Shown: positions 53,003 through 61,600, counted from the first letter of the stretch. The stretch: DNA of 64,000 nucleotides from Pseudoalteromonas sp. 0303 (GCF_013349995.1 NZ_JABVXF010000016.1:35735-99734); one strand, 5' to 3'. Made by a program: numbers and translations. The notes: a model not told the origin generated them from the letters alone.

Positions 53003-53614
53003 ATGGCTAGACCAAAAAAAGCCATAACCAAAGCTCAAATAAATGCAGAACTTGAAAGAAAGAAGCAGTTTAAGCCGAAGCGAACAACTGATCACTTTCT
53101 GTCAGTAAATGCAGAATATAAGTGCCATTCGTTAGACGAAGACATCATAACAGCTCATCGAGCTGGTAAAGTTGCCCCAGGGCAGGATGTATTTTTTGGT
53201 TTAATGGATGATTGTTTGGATGCTGCAAGAGGTGAATATTACATTCATTGGTCAGACGAGAACATTAAGGCGTTATGGGAAAGTGTTTTGTATCGTTCAC
53301 TTGGTATGCTTCGGTATGCTAAAGCGAATTCAGAGATGCTAAACGACGAACTTGAATGGATTTGCTCTGCAAATTTTGATTATGTATGCCAGTGTCTAGA
53401 TTTAGATGCTTGTTCAATTAGAATTGCAGTACCACAGATCTTACAACAGTATAATCAACTTAATGAATTACTTGTAACTAACAAATACGCAAAAGCTCTT
53501 TGTGAATACAAGCACTTCATCTTAAATGGTAGCAATTTCTCATCGTCTAATTCTCACCTTTATAGTGACTTAGAAGGGCCTGACATCCCTCTTTGGCATG
53601 ATTTAAAGTTTTAG
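53003..53614 (+). CDS. Unknown protein of the SSB-RadC operon
   Basis: 203 residues from the ATG at 53003. N-terminus 'ARPKKAITKAQINAELERKKQ' is basic; the rest is helical ('LAWRSVLYRSLGMLRYAK'-like segments) with cysteines 'YVCQCLDLDAC'. No membrane span. In SXT/R391-type elements the cluster ssb-cobS-radC contains several unassigned proteins; this may be one of those. Not recognised by motif. Confidence 0.55.
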   Translation: MARPKKAITKAQINAELERKKQFKPKRTTDHFLSVNAEYKCHSLDEDIITAHRAGKVAPGQDVFFGLMDDCLDAARGEYYIHWSDENIKALWESVLYRSLGMLRYAKANSEMLNDELEWICSANFDYVCQCLDLDACSIRIAVPQILQQYNQLNELLVTNKYAKALCEYKHFILNGSNFSSSNSHLYSDLEGPDIPLWHDLKF

Positions 53615-53623
53615 GAGTTGATA

Positions 53624-53944
53624 ATGGAAATTTATTCTATTCATGAGTCTAATAGTTGGATTCTACTTGATGATAATGTTACTGAGCGAAAACTGCTATT
53701 AGGTCAGAGTGATGAAGGCTATCACTTTGGTCATATTGATGGTTGGCCAGACTCAGTTGAAGTTTGGAATTCTACCAGTTATGCAACTAGGGAATTAGCG
53801 GCAGAGGCTCAAGTGAATTTTATGCTAGACCTTGAAGTTGAGGATGAAACAGAAGAAGTATATGAAAAATGTTCTGTTCTAGACTCACCAAACCTTCATC
53901 TTTATGAAAAAAGTTATATAGACTTTTTAGAAGTACCATTCTAA
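53624..53944 (+). CDS. Small acidic unknown protein
   Basis: 106 residues from the ATG at 53624; AGGAG lies 7 bp upstream, while the in-frame TTG at 53618 is too close to it. Trp-rich N-terminus ('ESNSWILLDDN', 'HIDGWPDSVEVW') and acidic tail. It lacks its own leader hairpin, with only 9 bp after the previous stop, so it is probably translated with that gene. Confidence 0.55.
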   Translation: MEIYSIHESNSWILLDDNVTERKLLLGQSDEGYHFGHIDGWPDSVEVWNSTSYATRELAAEAQVNFMLDLEVEDETEEVYEKCSVLDSPNLHLYEKSYIDFLEVPF

Positions 53945-53957
53945 ATATTAAGAAATC

Positions 53958-54029
53958 AAACCCATCAAGGGACACTATACCCTTGAAGGGATAAGTGTCC
54001 CTCAAAAATCTCTTTGGAGGAGACACAAT
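53958..54029 (+). promoter_or_regulatory. Leader 2 with anti-Shine-Dalgarno segment
   Basis: el1 GGGACAC (53969-53975), el2 GTGTCCC (53995-54001), el3 GGAGGAGACAC (54016-54026). GTGTC pairs with either GACAC. Compared with leader 6 the variable bases changed from GATAC/GTATC to GACAC/GTGTC in all three elements. Confidence 0.8.
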
Positions 54030-55082
54030 ATGAATACTCAAGCACAATCAAACGTATCTACAATTAAACCAGCAACTAAAATTGATTATAACGAAATGAT
54101 AGAAGTTGACGCTCATGAGCGTTTCCCTGAAATCTTCGACCCTAATCAATATAAGATTAAAATTCGTAAACACCGCCACCCCAATTGTCAAAAAGCAGAC
54201 ATGCATTATACGCCGGATGAAGCAACACTTCGTAAAGCGTTAGCATGGTGGCTTGCGCCTGCTCAACCGAAACCTCTTGGCTTGGTTGGTGAAACAGGTA
54301 CAGGTAAAACGGAGTTATTACTATTCATTGCAGATCGCTTTAATGAGCCTGTCTTCATTGAAAAAGTAACCGTAGGCATGAGTGGTGAGCGCTTAGAAGG
54401 TGGTTATGAATTAGCTGTTGATGGAAAAGGTAATAATGTTACTCGCAAGCGATACAGCCAAGCTGCATGCGGATACAAATACGGTGGTTTAGTTATCTTA
54501 GATGAAGTGGATAAAGCTAATGAAGATTTATCAACATCGCTTCATTTGTTTGTTGAAGGCAAGCCTTGGACACTTAGTGTTTTCGGTGAAACCATAAACA
54601 AACATGCTAACTGCCGAATAGCTGCTACAGCTAATACTACCGGTGGTGGTGATAGTGATAGGTATATTACTTCACAACGTTTAGACCAAGCATTACGTTC
54701 GCGTTTTGGTTGGTTAAAAACTAAATACCCAAGCAAAGCAGTTGAGTTGGAAATTTTGGAAAAGAACTTTCCGAAACTAACATTGCCGATTCGCAAGCTT
54801 ATGGTACAAACAGCTGACTCTTTAAGAACAGCTGCATTAGGTAAAGACCACGATGGCAACATCGATAATGGATTAGGGTGTGTTTTTTCAACACGAACTT
54901 TAGTCCACTGGGGTTTTTACATGATGACATTTGGTGCCAATCGTTCTCCATATGAGTCATTTGAATTTTCGTTCTTAGGTTCCATTGATAATGATGAAAT
55001 TGAAGAGGTTAATTCTGTTGTTCAACTAGTATGGGGTGATGAAATTAATAAACCACTTGGCGAGTTAATTCAAAAAAAGTAA
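54030..55082 (+). CDS. CobS-like MoxR-class AAA+ ATPase
   Basis: 350 residues. Walker A 'GETGTGKTELL' near 87-97, pore-loop stretch 'MSGERLEGGYEL', Walker B 'GGLVILDEVDKA' near 151-162, sensor 1 'CRIAATANTTGGGD', arginine finger 'QALRSRFGW'. This is the pattern of CobS/MoxR AAA+ proteins that work with VWA-domain partners; a matching CobT-like VWA protein is encoded at 56964-58760. The pair is found in SXT/R391 and IncA/C elements, where its substrate is unknown. It is preceded by one of the anti-SD leaders. Confidence 0.88.
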   Translation: MNTQAQSNVSTIKPATKIDYNEMIEVDAHERFPEIFDPNQYKIKIRKHRHPNCQKADMHYTPDEATLRKALAWWLAPAQPKPLGLVGETGTGKTELLLFIADRFNEPVFIEKVTVGMSGERLEGGYELAVDGKGNNVTRKRYSQAACGYKYGGLVILDEVDKANEDLSTSLHLFVEGKPWTLSVFGETINKHANCRIAATANTTGGGDSDRYITSQRLDQALRSRFGWLKTKYPSKAVELEILEKNFPKLTLPIRKLMVQTADSLRTAALGKDHDGNIDNGLGCVFSTRTLVHWGFYMMTFGANRSPYESFEFSFLGSIDNDEIEEVNSVVQLVWGDEINKPLGELIQKK

Positions 55083-55144
55083 CTACCTCAAACACTAACA
55101 CATCTTCTAACTCGGCCAACTTAAAAGTTGAGAGAGGGGACACA

Positions 55145-55669
55145 GTGTTTGAGTGCTTTGAAATTGAAAATGGTCGTTTTGTTGGTTTTAGCTACCAACC
55201 ATCAAATGGTAAATACCTCCGTATTGAAGGGGGTAAAGACCCACTTAAAATTGACGATGTAAGAGACATTAAAGCTATGAGTATGTCTGAGTTAATTCAG
55301 GCAACCGATAAGATTGATTACATTAGGAACGGCAATCCTTATTTTCTTATTCATTCGGATGAGAAAATGAAGAACTGTGACTTTGTAAACTGTCGAGCTC
55401 AAGTTATGTTCAATGCTCAAGGTAACCTGAAATGCAATAACCCGTTTGATGTTTATCATCATGCCGGTGAAGGTAAATATTGGGCTGTAACATCATTTCA
55501 AAATACGACATATGTGTTGTTCAAGAATGATAATACTGAATGGAAATGGGTTTTTATGTCTGTAAACGGTGAGAGAAATGCTCTTGCCAAAAATAAAGAA
55601 CAAAGAGGTTATTCACTTATGGGAATAGGCCACTTTAATCAAAATACATGGGATATTGAAGTGATGTAA
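55145..55669 (+). CDS. Unknown protein
   Basis: 174 residues from a GTG at 55145 behind GAGAGAGGGG. Beta-rich, Trp and Tyr-rich ('GEGKYWAVTSFQNTTYVLFKND', 'TEWKWVFMSVNGE'). The upstream 62 bp have a small CAACTT/AAGTTG hairpin instead of the repeated leader. No family recognised. Confidence 0.55.
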   Translation: MFECFEIENGRFVGFSYQPSNGKYLRIEGGKDPLKIDDVRDIKAMSMSELIQATDKIDYIRNGNPYFLIHSDEKMKNCDFVNCRAQVMFNAQGNLKCNNPFDVYHHAGEGKYWAVTSFQNTTYVLFKNDNTEWKWVFMSVNGERNALAKNKEQRGYSLMGIGHFNQNTWDIEVM

Positions 55670-55691
55670 CCAATCACAGGTCCTATTAATC

Positions 55692-55763
55692 AACCAACCC
55701 TTTGGGGAGTACTTTCCCCAACAGGGAAGTCTCCCCTTTTTTTATCAAATTGGAGGAGACAAC
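55692..55763 (+). promoter_or_regulatory. Leader 3 with terminator-like anti-SD hairpin
   Basis: el1 GGGGAGTACTT (55704-55714), el2 AAGTCTCCCC (55727-55736) followed by seven T, el3 GGAGGAGAC (55752-55760). el1/el2 plus T-run is a terminator-like shape; el2 GTCTCC also matches GGAGAC of el3. Confidence 0.78.
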
Positions 55764-56861
55764 ATGTCTTTATCAAACGAAGCAATCGCAAATGGCAAAG
55801 AGTTAGCAGAACAAAACACTTCACTTAAAAATGGAGCATGTTTGTTAGGCTGGCAATTAAGATCGCCATGTGGTGAATCAACTTTACCGAACGCAAAGAT
55901 AGAACTAGATGGTCAGAAAGTATCATCTAATCAAATCAAGGGGAGTAAACTACAGTGGTTTCCTAGAAGCAAGCTGAAGCTTACAACGAAGTACAACAAC
56001 CGTCTTACACGAACTTTTAATAGTTATGGTGTTAAGTACGGAGACTTTACGGTTGTCCCAACAACCAGATTAGATGAACTTAAGTCAGAGCTTGATGAAA
56101 TAAAGCGTGATTGGCAAGACGAAGTATCAGTATTAATTGCTGAATATGATAAGTCAGTTAATCAACATATGGCTGAAAATTCGGATATCGCTGCACTGAT
56201 CCATAAATATGCCTTATCTCAGGTTGAGTTCCAATCAAAATTCAAACTGACGTTTACAAAGCCTCTGGCTATGAAAGCGCTTTTTGATGATGATGAAGAC
56301 GATATCAAAAATGATGTTGCAGAAACTCTTTGGCAAGAAATTGCTAAGGAAGCAAGTAGTGTCTACAAAACTAACTGGTTTAAAGACAAAACACCAGTTA
56401 ATCGCGTAAGCCAAAAAGTACGTTCACCATTTAGAAGAATGATGAATAAACTTATTGATTTATCATTTGTAGATAGTGGTATTGAGAATGTGGTCAGCAC
56501 AATACAGGAAGTTTTAAATAACTTACCTTCTAGTGGCTACATTGAAGGTCATTCATTTTCAGAGTTAACCAACTGGTTACTCGTGATGAGTAATGAAGAC
56601 ACACTTCGCCTTCATGCAGAAGGAAAACCTCAATATAGTGCAACACCAGAGCCGGAAGTAATTACACATGAGGATACCGACGAAGCGAATAATTTCGTTT
56701 CAGGTGAGTCAAGTGTATCTGCTTCTGAGAGTTCAATCATTGTAGAAACAGCTGATCAAGAAAATTCTTTTGAATTTGACCTAGCGCCTACAGAAGAAAC
56801 CGATTTTTCCGAGCCTGTTGAGCGCAACAACTCATTAGGTGATTTTGGATTTAATTGGTAA
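55764..56861 (+). CDS. DUF3150-like protein of the CobS-CobT cluster
   Basis: 365 residues, between the AAA+ and VWA genes where SXT-type elements encode a DUF3150 protein. Sequence features that fit: 'NARLTRTFNSYGVKYGDFTVVPTTRLDELKSELDEIKRDW', long helices ('EYDKSVNQHMAENSDIAALIHKY') and a disordered acidic C-terminus (from about 290). It is probably a partner or adaptor of the AAA+/VWA machine. Function unknown; family assignment rests on position and general look, so moderate. Confidence 0.65.
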   Translation: MSLSNEAIANGKELAEQNTSLKNGACLLGWQLRSPCGESTLPNAKIELDGQKVSSNQIKGSKLQWFPRSKLKLTTKYNNRLTRTFNSYGVKYGDFTVVPTTRLDELKSELDEIKRDWQDEVSVLIAEYDKSVNQHMAENSDIAALIHKYALSQVEFQSKFKLTFTKPLAMKALFDDDEDDIKNDVAETLWQEIAKEASSVYKTNWFKDKTPVNRVSQKVRSPFRRMMNKLIDLSFVDSGIENVVSTIQEVLNNLPSSGYIEGHSFSELTNWLLVMSNEDTLRLHAEGKPQYSATPEPEVITHEDTDEANNFVSGESSVSASESSIIVETADQENSFEFDLAPTEETDFSEPVERNNSLGDFGFNW

Positions 56862-56895
56862 CAAATTAAGGAAGCAATCTAGCTTCCTTTAATTC

Positions 56896-56963
56896 TAAAC
56901 CCACAGGGGATACTCACCCCTTGTGGGTGTATCCCCTCTTAAACATTCCTGGAGGAGATGCAA
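56896..56963 (+). promoter_or_regulatory. Leader 4 with anti-Shine-Dalgarno segment
   Basis: el1 GGGGATAC (56906-56913), el2 TGTATCCCC (56928-56936), el3 GGAGGAGATGCA (56951-56962). el2 pairs fully with el1 and, with a G-U wobble, with GGAGATGCA. el3 has drifted from ATAC to ATGC while still pairing. Confidence 0.8.
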
Positions 56964-58760
56964 ATGAATAAATCAAAACTATTAAAACGATTTAGAATGC
57001 TTTCAAGAGTAATGAGTAACCGTGGTGACATTACGATTAACTTAACTGGTAACAGATGCTATACAGATTACAACAGCATTACTTTACCCGTAGGTGATCT
57101 TGAAAACCCCGATTATCTCGAACTTTTGGAAGGCGCTATTGATCATGAAGTAGGCCATCTACGATGGACCGATAGAACATGGACAGCTAAGTCGTATGAA
57201 AAAGGAGCATTTTTCAATGCTATTAGAAATGGCATTGAGGATATTCGTATGGAAAGAATGGTTTGTCTGGAGTGGCCGGGTGCCATCTTAAATTTATCTA
57301 AGATGGTTACTCAAGGTATTAAAAAGGGATGGTTCAGTAAACCAACTGATAGCTTCCCGCCTTCATTACTGTTACAAGCTGTAGTTGTATATTATGGTCG
57401 ATATAAAATTAACGACCAAGTACAACTAAAGGAGTTCTGTGAAATTGCAATAGCTTTATTAACTGATTGTATTGGCCAAAAACCAGTACACGATTTAATT
57501 TTGCTATTGGATACGATACCAGCTCTTCGATCTAACCAACATAGTTATGAACTTACAGAACAGATCATTCAATTACTTAAGAAAATAGAGTTTAAACCAG
57601 GCGATAGCCAAGGTGATGACTCAGATGATAGCCAAGGTGATGACTCAGGTGATAGCCAAGGTGATGACTTAGGTGATAGCCAAGGTGATGACTTAGGTGA
57701 TAGCCAAGGTGATGACTTAGGTGATAGCCAAGGTGATGACTCAGGTGATAGCCAAGGTGATGACTCAGGTGATAGCCAAGGTGATGACTCAGGTGATAGC
57801 CAAGGTAATGACTCAGGCGATAGCCAAGGTAATGACTCAGGCGATAGCCAAGGTCAAAACTCAAGTGTTAGCCAGCAAGTAATTAATTTTGTAAATGAAT
57901 GCCTAAATGCCGATGAAAGTCAGCTCATGGCAGATTTGCATGAACAAGTTAATAACGAGCTAGAGAAAATGGCTGATGAAGTAAGATCAAGTAATGATAT
58001 GGAGCAACAAATTGACTTCAATGCTCCTTTAATATCAAAAAATGATCGTGGCACAGTTGGTACTGCAGAGCTAAACCTAGCCAAGAGACTTTCAACACCT
58101 ATAAGTCGAGAACTCCATAAAATAATTTATGGGTTAGACCGAAAAAGTGTGAATTTTTCTAAGCAAGGTAGGACTGTTGAGGCAAATAGACTTGCTGGAG
58201 TAAAAGCTGGTAATTTTAATGTTTTTAAATCAGAAAGAATTACTAAAGCCCCGACAATGGCGATATCAGTCCTCGTTGACAGGTCTAGTTCAATGAGTGC
58301 TTTTGAGATGAATGGTGCAAACACTTCTGCGCTCGCAATTAACTTAGCAATAGATAAGTTGAAAGGCGTAAATAGTGAATGCATATATTTCAGTGCCGGT
58401 GACCTATATGAAGCAAAATGCTTTAAATCAACAACTAAAGCCGTTAAAGACAACTTTAGAGTCAGTAGTATAGGCGGAACACATACAGGGTTAAGCCTTT
58501 ACTCTGTAATTCGTAGGCTTTCACTACGTGTAGAGCAAAAGAAAGTTGTTTTTATCATTACTGATGGCCAAGCAAGCGATCTAAAGTATTTAGAAAAGTC
58601 GATTGAAATGTCGGAACTTCTAGGTATTCAAATTGTATGCATTGGTATAAACACAGGAATGCTTTATGGCTTTGAGAATCAGGAATTACTCAACATTCAA
58701 ACCGTTGAAGAGTTACCTTCAATTCTAAAACAAGTAATTAAAAATAAATTAATCGCTTAA
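56964..58760 (+). CDS. CobT-like VWA-domain protein with HExxH motif
   Basis: 598 residues from the ATG at 56964; the ATG at 56958 overlaps the ribosome site. N-terminal part carries 'HEVGH' at 61-65, a zinc-metalloprotease-like motif in a helix context. Residues about 213-301 are an acidic 8-residue repeat (DSQGDDSG). The C-terminal VWA domain has MIDAS residues: 'LVDRSSSMS' near 437 (DxSxS), 'GGTHTGLSLY' (Thr) and 'VFIITDGQASD' (Asp). VWA proteins partner with MoxR/CobS AAA+ ATPases, here the gene at 54030-55082. Together they likely form a chelatase-like remodelling machine; the substrate is unknown. Confidence 0.85.
   Translation: MNKSKLLKRFRMLSRVMSNRGDITINLTGNRCYTDYNSITLPVGDLENPDYLELLEGAIDHEVGHLRWTDRTWTAKSYEKGAFFNAIRNGIEDIRMERMVCLEWPGAILNLSKMVTQGIKKGWFSKPTDSFPPSLLLQAVVVYYGRYKINDQVQLKEFCEIAIALLTDCIGQKPVHDLILLLDTIPALRSNQHSYELTEQIIQLLKKIEFKPGDSQGDDSDDSQGDDSGDSQGDDLGDSQGDDLGDSQGDDLGDSQGDDSGDSQGDDSGDSQGDDSGDSQGNDSGDSQGNDSGDSQGQNSSVSQQVINFVNECLNADESQLMADLHEQVNNELEKMADEVRSSNDMEQQIDFNAPLISKNDRGTVGTAELNLAKRLSTPISRELHKIIYGLDRKSVNFSKQGRTVEANRLAGVKAGNFNVFKSERITKAPTMAISVLVDRSSSMSAFEMNGANTSALAINLAIDKLKGVNSECIYFSAGDLYEAKCFKSTTKAVKDNFRVSSIGGTHTGLSLYSVIRRLSLRVEQKKVVFIITDGQASDLKYLEKSIEMSELLGIQIVCIGINTGMLYGFENQELLNIQTVEELPSILKQVIKNKLIA
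57603..57866 (+). repeat. 24-bp minisatellite, 11 units, in the VWA gene
   Basis: Unit GATAGCCAAGGTGATGACTC plus AGGT, 11 copies with a few changes, coding DSQGDDSG/DSQGDDLG/DSQGNDSG. Almost identical at DNA level, so it has expanded recently and could vary in length by slippage without shifting frame. Confidence 0.95.
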
Positions 58761-59033
58761 CCAAGTAATGCGCCCTTTTGGACGCATTTTAAAGCAAACA
58801 CAATGTTTTAAAATGCGGCTATAAGCCAAATAGATTTTCTGCTTTTATCTTAATTTACTGATGGCACCTTGCTATCAAATTTACCGTAAGGTAATTAATT
58901 TTGATAAAGCATAAAAGCTACTCAAATCCTTGTATTTGTGTAGAACAAGTATCGACGTCTCGTTGTTACTTTGGGTTTAACCCTAGACTTAGCATAAGCG
59001 AGTTCAGCTTGCTTGTGTTCAACAAACTTAAAT
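58761..59033. other. Gene-free stretch with hairpins
   Basis: About 270 bases (340 with the leader that follows) after the VWA gene. Two hairpins: AATGCG...CGCATT near 58767-58790, and GCATTTTAAA/TTTAAAATGC near 58784-58816. They may protect the mRNA or slow transcription. No gene seen. Confidence 0.5.
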
Positions 59034-59098
59034 CAACCCATAGGGGATTATTATCCTCTGGGTAATTGTCTCCGCTTAATGTTTCTTTGGAGGAGACA
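59034..59098 (+). promoter_or_regulatory. Leader 5 with 9-bp anti-SD segment
   Basis: el2 ATTGTCTCC (59065-59073) is the exact complement of GGAGACAAT (59092-59100), covering the ribosome site and the first two bases of the radC ATG. el1 GGGGATTATTATCCTC (59043-59058) is a hairpin by itself. Confidence 0.8.
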
Positions 59099-59593
59099 AT
59101 GACTATTTCTAACTTAAAACTAAATGAAGTAACTGGTAAATATATAATCACGTCTGAGCTTAGCTCTGATGAAATTATTGAAACAGCCAAGAAGCTTCTA
59201 AACAATAGGTTGAGAAGAGGAGCTATTTTTAATAGTCCTACTCAAGTAACTGATTATCTTGAAGTCCATTTGAAGGGGTTAGAGCATGAGGTTTTTTACA
59301 TGCTTTACCTTGATAACCAAAATAGACTAATAGACAAAGAAATACTTTTTACCGGAACGATAAATGCTGCAAGTGTTTATCCCCGGGAGATTGTAAAAAG
59401 TGTACTAAAAAAGAATGCAGCCTCTGTAATTTTAGCGCACAACCACCCATCAGGTATTGCTGAGCCATCGCAAGCGGACAAGCTAATAACCACTAAGATC
59501 CAACATGCACTCAATCATATTGATGTAAGTGTGTTAGATCACATCATTATTGGTGAAAACACAGTCTCATTTGCTGAGCGCGGCCTTATCTAA
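59099..59593 (+). CDS. radC: RadC family JAB/MPN-domain protein
   Basis: 164 residues from the ATG at 59099. The JAMM metal site is complete: 'ILAHNHPSGIAEPSQAD' near 111-127, with an upstream Glu ('KEILFTGT'). The N-terminal HhH part of chromosomal RadC is missing, as in the short RadC proteins of plasmids and SXT-type elements. Its role is uncertain; proposed in recombination or repair. Starts inside the leader that can hide its ribosome site. Confidence 0.88.
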   Translation: MTISNLKLNEVTGKYIITSELSSDEIIETAKKLLNNRLRRGAIFNSPTQVTDYLEVHLKGLEHEVFYMLYLDNQNRLIDKEILFTGTINAASVYPREIVKSVLKKNAASVILAHNHPSGIAEPSQADKLITTKIQHALNHIDVSVLDHIIIGENTVSFAERGLI

Positions 59594-59602
59594 CTTAAAT
59601 TA

Positions 59603-59674
59603 AACCAACCCTTGTGGGGATACTTCCCATAAGGGGCGTATCCCCTTTTTTTGTACTCTTTGGAGGAGATACGC
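59603..59674 (+). promoter_or_regulatory. Leader 6, the clearest copy
   Basis: el1 GGGGATAC (59616-59623), el2 GCGTATCCCC (59636-59645) with seven T after it, el3 GGAGGAGATACGC (59662-59674) ending at the ATG. el2 pairs with el1 (8 bp, terminator-like) or with GGAGATACGC (9 of 10). The two pairings exclude each other. Confidence 0.85.
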
Positions 59675-59833
59675 ATGAATAATTCAATTAAAAAGGCAAT
59701 TATGCCAATCCCATCGTCAATACCTAACACAGAAGTGAGAGAGGTACATATTGGCGGTAAAACGATTCTTTCATTACGTGCTAAGTGGGGACCTTTATTT
59801 GAAGGTCAACAACGAGCTCAAGCTCAAGGCTAA
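59675..59833 (+). CDS. 52-residue unknown protein
   Basis: ATG at 59675 right after leader 6. 'MPIPSSIPNTEVREVHIGGKTILSLRAKWGPLFEGQQ' looks like a small beta-rich protein. Not recognised. An intrinsic terminator-like hairpin follows. Confidence 0.55.
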   Translation: MNNSIKKAIMPIPSSIPNTEVREVHIGGKTILSLRAKWGPLFEGQQRAQAQG

Positions 59834-59839
59834 ACGTAT

Positions 59840-59869
59840 GAGTTAGCCTTAGGGCTAACTCTTCTTTTT
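59840..59869 (+). terminator. Internal operon terminator or attenuator
   Basis: GAGTTAGCC, loop TTAG, GGCTAACTC, then TTCTTTTT. It lies between the 52-residue gene and the primase-like gene, so part of the transcripts may end here. Confidence 0.8.
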
Positions 59870-59877
59870 ATTCGAGG

Positions 59878-59920
59878 CGACCACCTAAAGCGCCTTGTAT
59901 TCAGGACGCTTTAGGGTCGT
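59878..59920 (+). promoter_or_regulatory. Long hairpin upstream of the primase-like gene
   Basis: CGACCACCTAAAGCG pairs with CGCTTTAGGGTCG with an A bulge, then CTTG/CAGG. 22 bp before the GGAGAG ribosome site. A different structure from the repeated leaders. Confidence 0.6.
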
Positions 59921-59942
59921 CTTGAGGAATAGGAGAGTTGTA

Positions 59943-61067
59943 ATGATTGAATCAAAAATAGATAAAGTACTTGCTTTAGTTAAGTCAAATGGCGGGTGGT
60001 CTTCTGTCTACTCAGCCTACCCTGGACTTAATGAAGCAGTTTCAAAATCAAATAACCACGGTGGTTCACCACAAGTACCATGCCCAAAAACTGGAAACGG
60101 AAGAACTAAGTTTCGCCTTTTCCGCGATTGGGTTGATACCGGTGGCGCATACCATAACGACGTAGGTGCTTTACCCGGCGGAATCGATGTAATTGCGTTT
60201 ATGGAAAGTTGCTCAAAAAGCGACGCTTTAAACAAAATAATCGATATCTGTGGTGGTGACTTATCAAGCATCTCGCGCGAATACGTTCAAAATGTGAAAG
60301 CTTCACAGCCAAAAGGTATTCACGATGATGAAAAAGCAAAACGAGTTGCAAAACTTGAGAAGCTTTTTCAACACGCTATTCCTGCAGCTCATGATCAATC
60401 GGGTCGGATACAAGCTTACTTGAACAGTCGTGGACTTAAAACTGATGCGAAAACTCTACCGTATACACTTGGATATGCTGATGAGCTTTGGTGGGGAGAT
60501 GGTCAGTCTAAGCCTAAGAAGCTTCACGGTTTATTAGGCTCAATGACTGATTCAGATGGTAATCGAATCACGATTCATCGAATTTTCCTGAACAATCAAG
60601 GCTTAAAAGCTGATGTACCTAATGCGAAAATGTTAATGCCTCCGCCAAGCTATATTGGTGGATGTTCTATCAAAATTGACTCACCAGTAACTGAAGGAGA
60701 TAACACCTTCATTGGCGTATGTGAGGGGATTGAAACTGCATTAGCTGTACGCGAGGCTACAGGCTGTCCTATGTGGTCATGTTATTCGGACACTTTGCTA
60801 GAAATGGTTAAAATTCCAGATAATGTGACTTCAGTATTAATTTTTGCTGATAAGGATGCATCTGGAGCAGGTCAAGAAAAAGCAGAAGCATTAGCTGCAA
60901 GACTACGTAGAGAAGGAAAGTTTGTTGATATTTATATGCCACCTTTAGATATACCTAATGGCAGCAAAAGTATGGACTGGCTGGACACCTACAACTTAGC
61001 AGGCCCTAGTGCTTTTCCATTTCGCTTACCTGTTGACATCTCTGTTAATACAGGGGGTGTCAAATGA
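59943..61067 (+). CDS. Primase-like protein: zinc-binding N-terminus plus Toprim domain
   Basis: 374 residues from the ATG at 59943, GGAGAG upstream. Near 39-71 'NHGGSPQVPCPKTGNGRTKFRLFRDW' resembles the zinc-binding region of phage P4/T7-type primases, though only one clear Cys is visible. The Toprim motifs are intact: 'VCEGIETALAV' near 258 (Glu) and 'IFADKDASGAGQEKA' near 299 (DxD). It could make primers on plasmid or transferred DNA. It lacks a helicase domain. Its stop overlaps the ferredoxin ATG. Confidence 0.8.
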   Translation: MIESKIDKVLALVKSNGGWSSVYSAYPGLNEAVSKSNNHGGSPQVPCPKTGNGRTKFRLFRDWVDTGGAYHNDVGALPGGIDVIAFMESCSKSDALNKIIDICGGDLSSISREYVQNVKASQPKGIHDDEKAKRVAKLEKLFQHAIPAAHDQSGRIQAYLNSRGLKTDAKTLPYTLGYADELWWGDGQSKPKKLHGLLGSMTDSDGNRITIHRIFLNNQGLKADVPNAKMLMPPPSYIGGCSIKIDSPVTEGDNTFIGVCEGIETALAVREATGCPMWSCYSDTLLEMVKIPDNVTSVLIFADKDASGAGQEKAEALAARLRREGKFVDIYMPPLDIPNGSKSMDWLDTYNLAGPSAFPFRLPVDISVNTGGVK

Positions 61068-61306
61068 TTAGCGTTTCTGGTCAAGTTTACAATGACACAA
61101 ATGGAACACTATTACAGACTTTAGAACTGAATAGTGTTGCCCCTACATCTAACTGTAAATCAGGTTTTTGTGGGGCTTGTCGCATCAAATTACTAAAGGG
61201 CAATGTCGAATATATCGATGAACCAATTGGCTTTACAAATGAAGGTGAGATATTACCTTGCGTTTGTAAGCCAAAAGGTGACATTGAGGTTGAAGTAACC
61301 TTTTAG
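61064..61306 (+). CDS. Plant-type [2Fe-2S] ferredoxin
   Basis: 80 residues; the ATGA overlap with the primase-like gene implies coupled translation. Cysteines 31, 36, 39 in 'NCKSGFCGACRIKLLKG' and 66/68 in 'ILPCVCKP' give the CxxxxCxxC...C cluster of plant-type ferredoxins. It is about 15 residues shorter than chloroplast-type ferredoxins. No reductase or oxygenase is near, so it might serve the primase-like protein or another operon protein rather than metabolism. That link is inference. Confidence 0.82.
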   Translation: MISVSGQVYNDTNGTLLQTLELNSVAPTSNCKSGFCGACRIKLLKGNVEYIDEPIGFTNEGEILPCVCKPKGDIEVEVTF

Positions 61307-61313
61307 ATTTTTA

Positions 61314-61372
61314 CAACCAACCCATGCGGGGAGCCCCCGCTTGGGAAGCTCCCCCTGTTCTTTGGAGGAGCA
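61314..61372 (+). promoter_or_regulatory. Leader 7 with anti-Shine-Dalgarno segment
   Basis: el1 GGGGAGC (61328-61334), el2 AGCTCCCCC (61347-61355), el3 GGAGGAGC (61364-61371). Here the variable bases are GAGC/GCTC in all three elements, in place of GATAC/GTATC. Confidence 0.8.
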
Positions 61373-61600
61373 ATGAGTAAACATCATATTGAAATGGCAA
61401 AAGCTGGTGGTTCTCAGCTACGTCATTTCGCAGCATACCGTAATGGATACTATCCAGATATGGTTATCAGACACTTCATAGCAAAAACTACTCACTTTTT
61501 ATTAATTGAAAAATATAGAAAGACTGTAGATTTGCTTGTGATACACAATGTGACAATCGCAAATGCCTGTGAAACGGCAGAATTGCTATTCGAAGCATAA
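61373..61600 (+). CDS. Small basic unknown protein
   Basis: 75 residues, ATG at 61373 after leader 7. 'HHIEMAKAGGSQLRHFAAYRNGYYPDMVIRHFIAKTTHF' is basic and could be helical. No motif known. Confidence 0.5.
   Translation: MSKHHIEMAKAGGSQLRHFAAYRNGYYPDMVIRHFIAKTTHFLLIEKYRKTVDLLVIHNVTIANACETAELLFEA

Noticed and set aside
57592..57864. Open frame on the minus strand across the minisatellite
   Set aside because: A shadow of a 24-bp repeat that has no stop in that frame; the plus-strand VWA gene explains the DNA.
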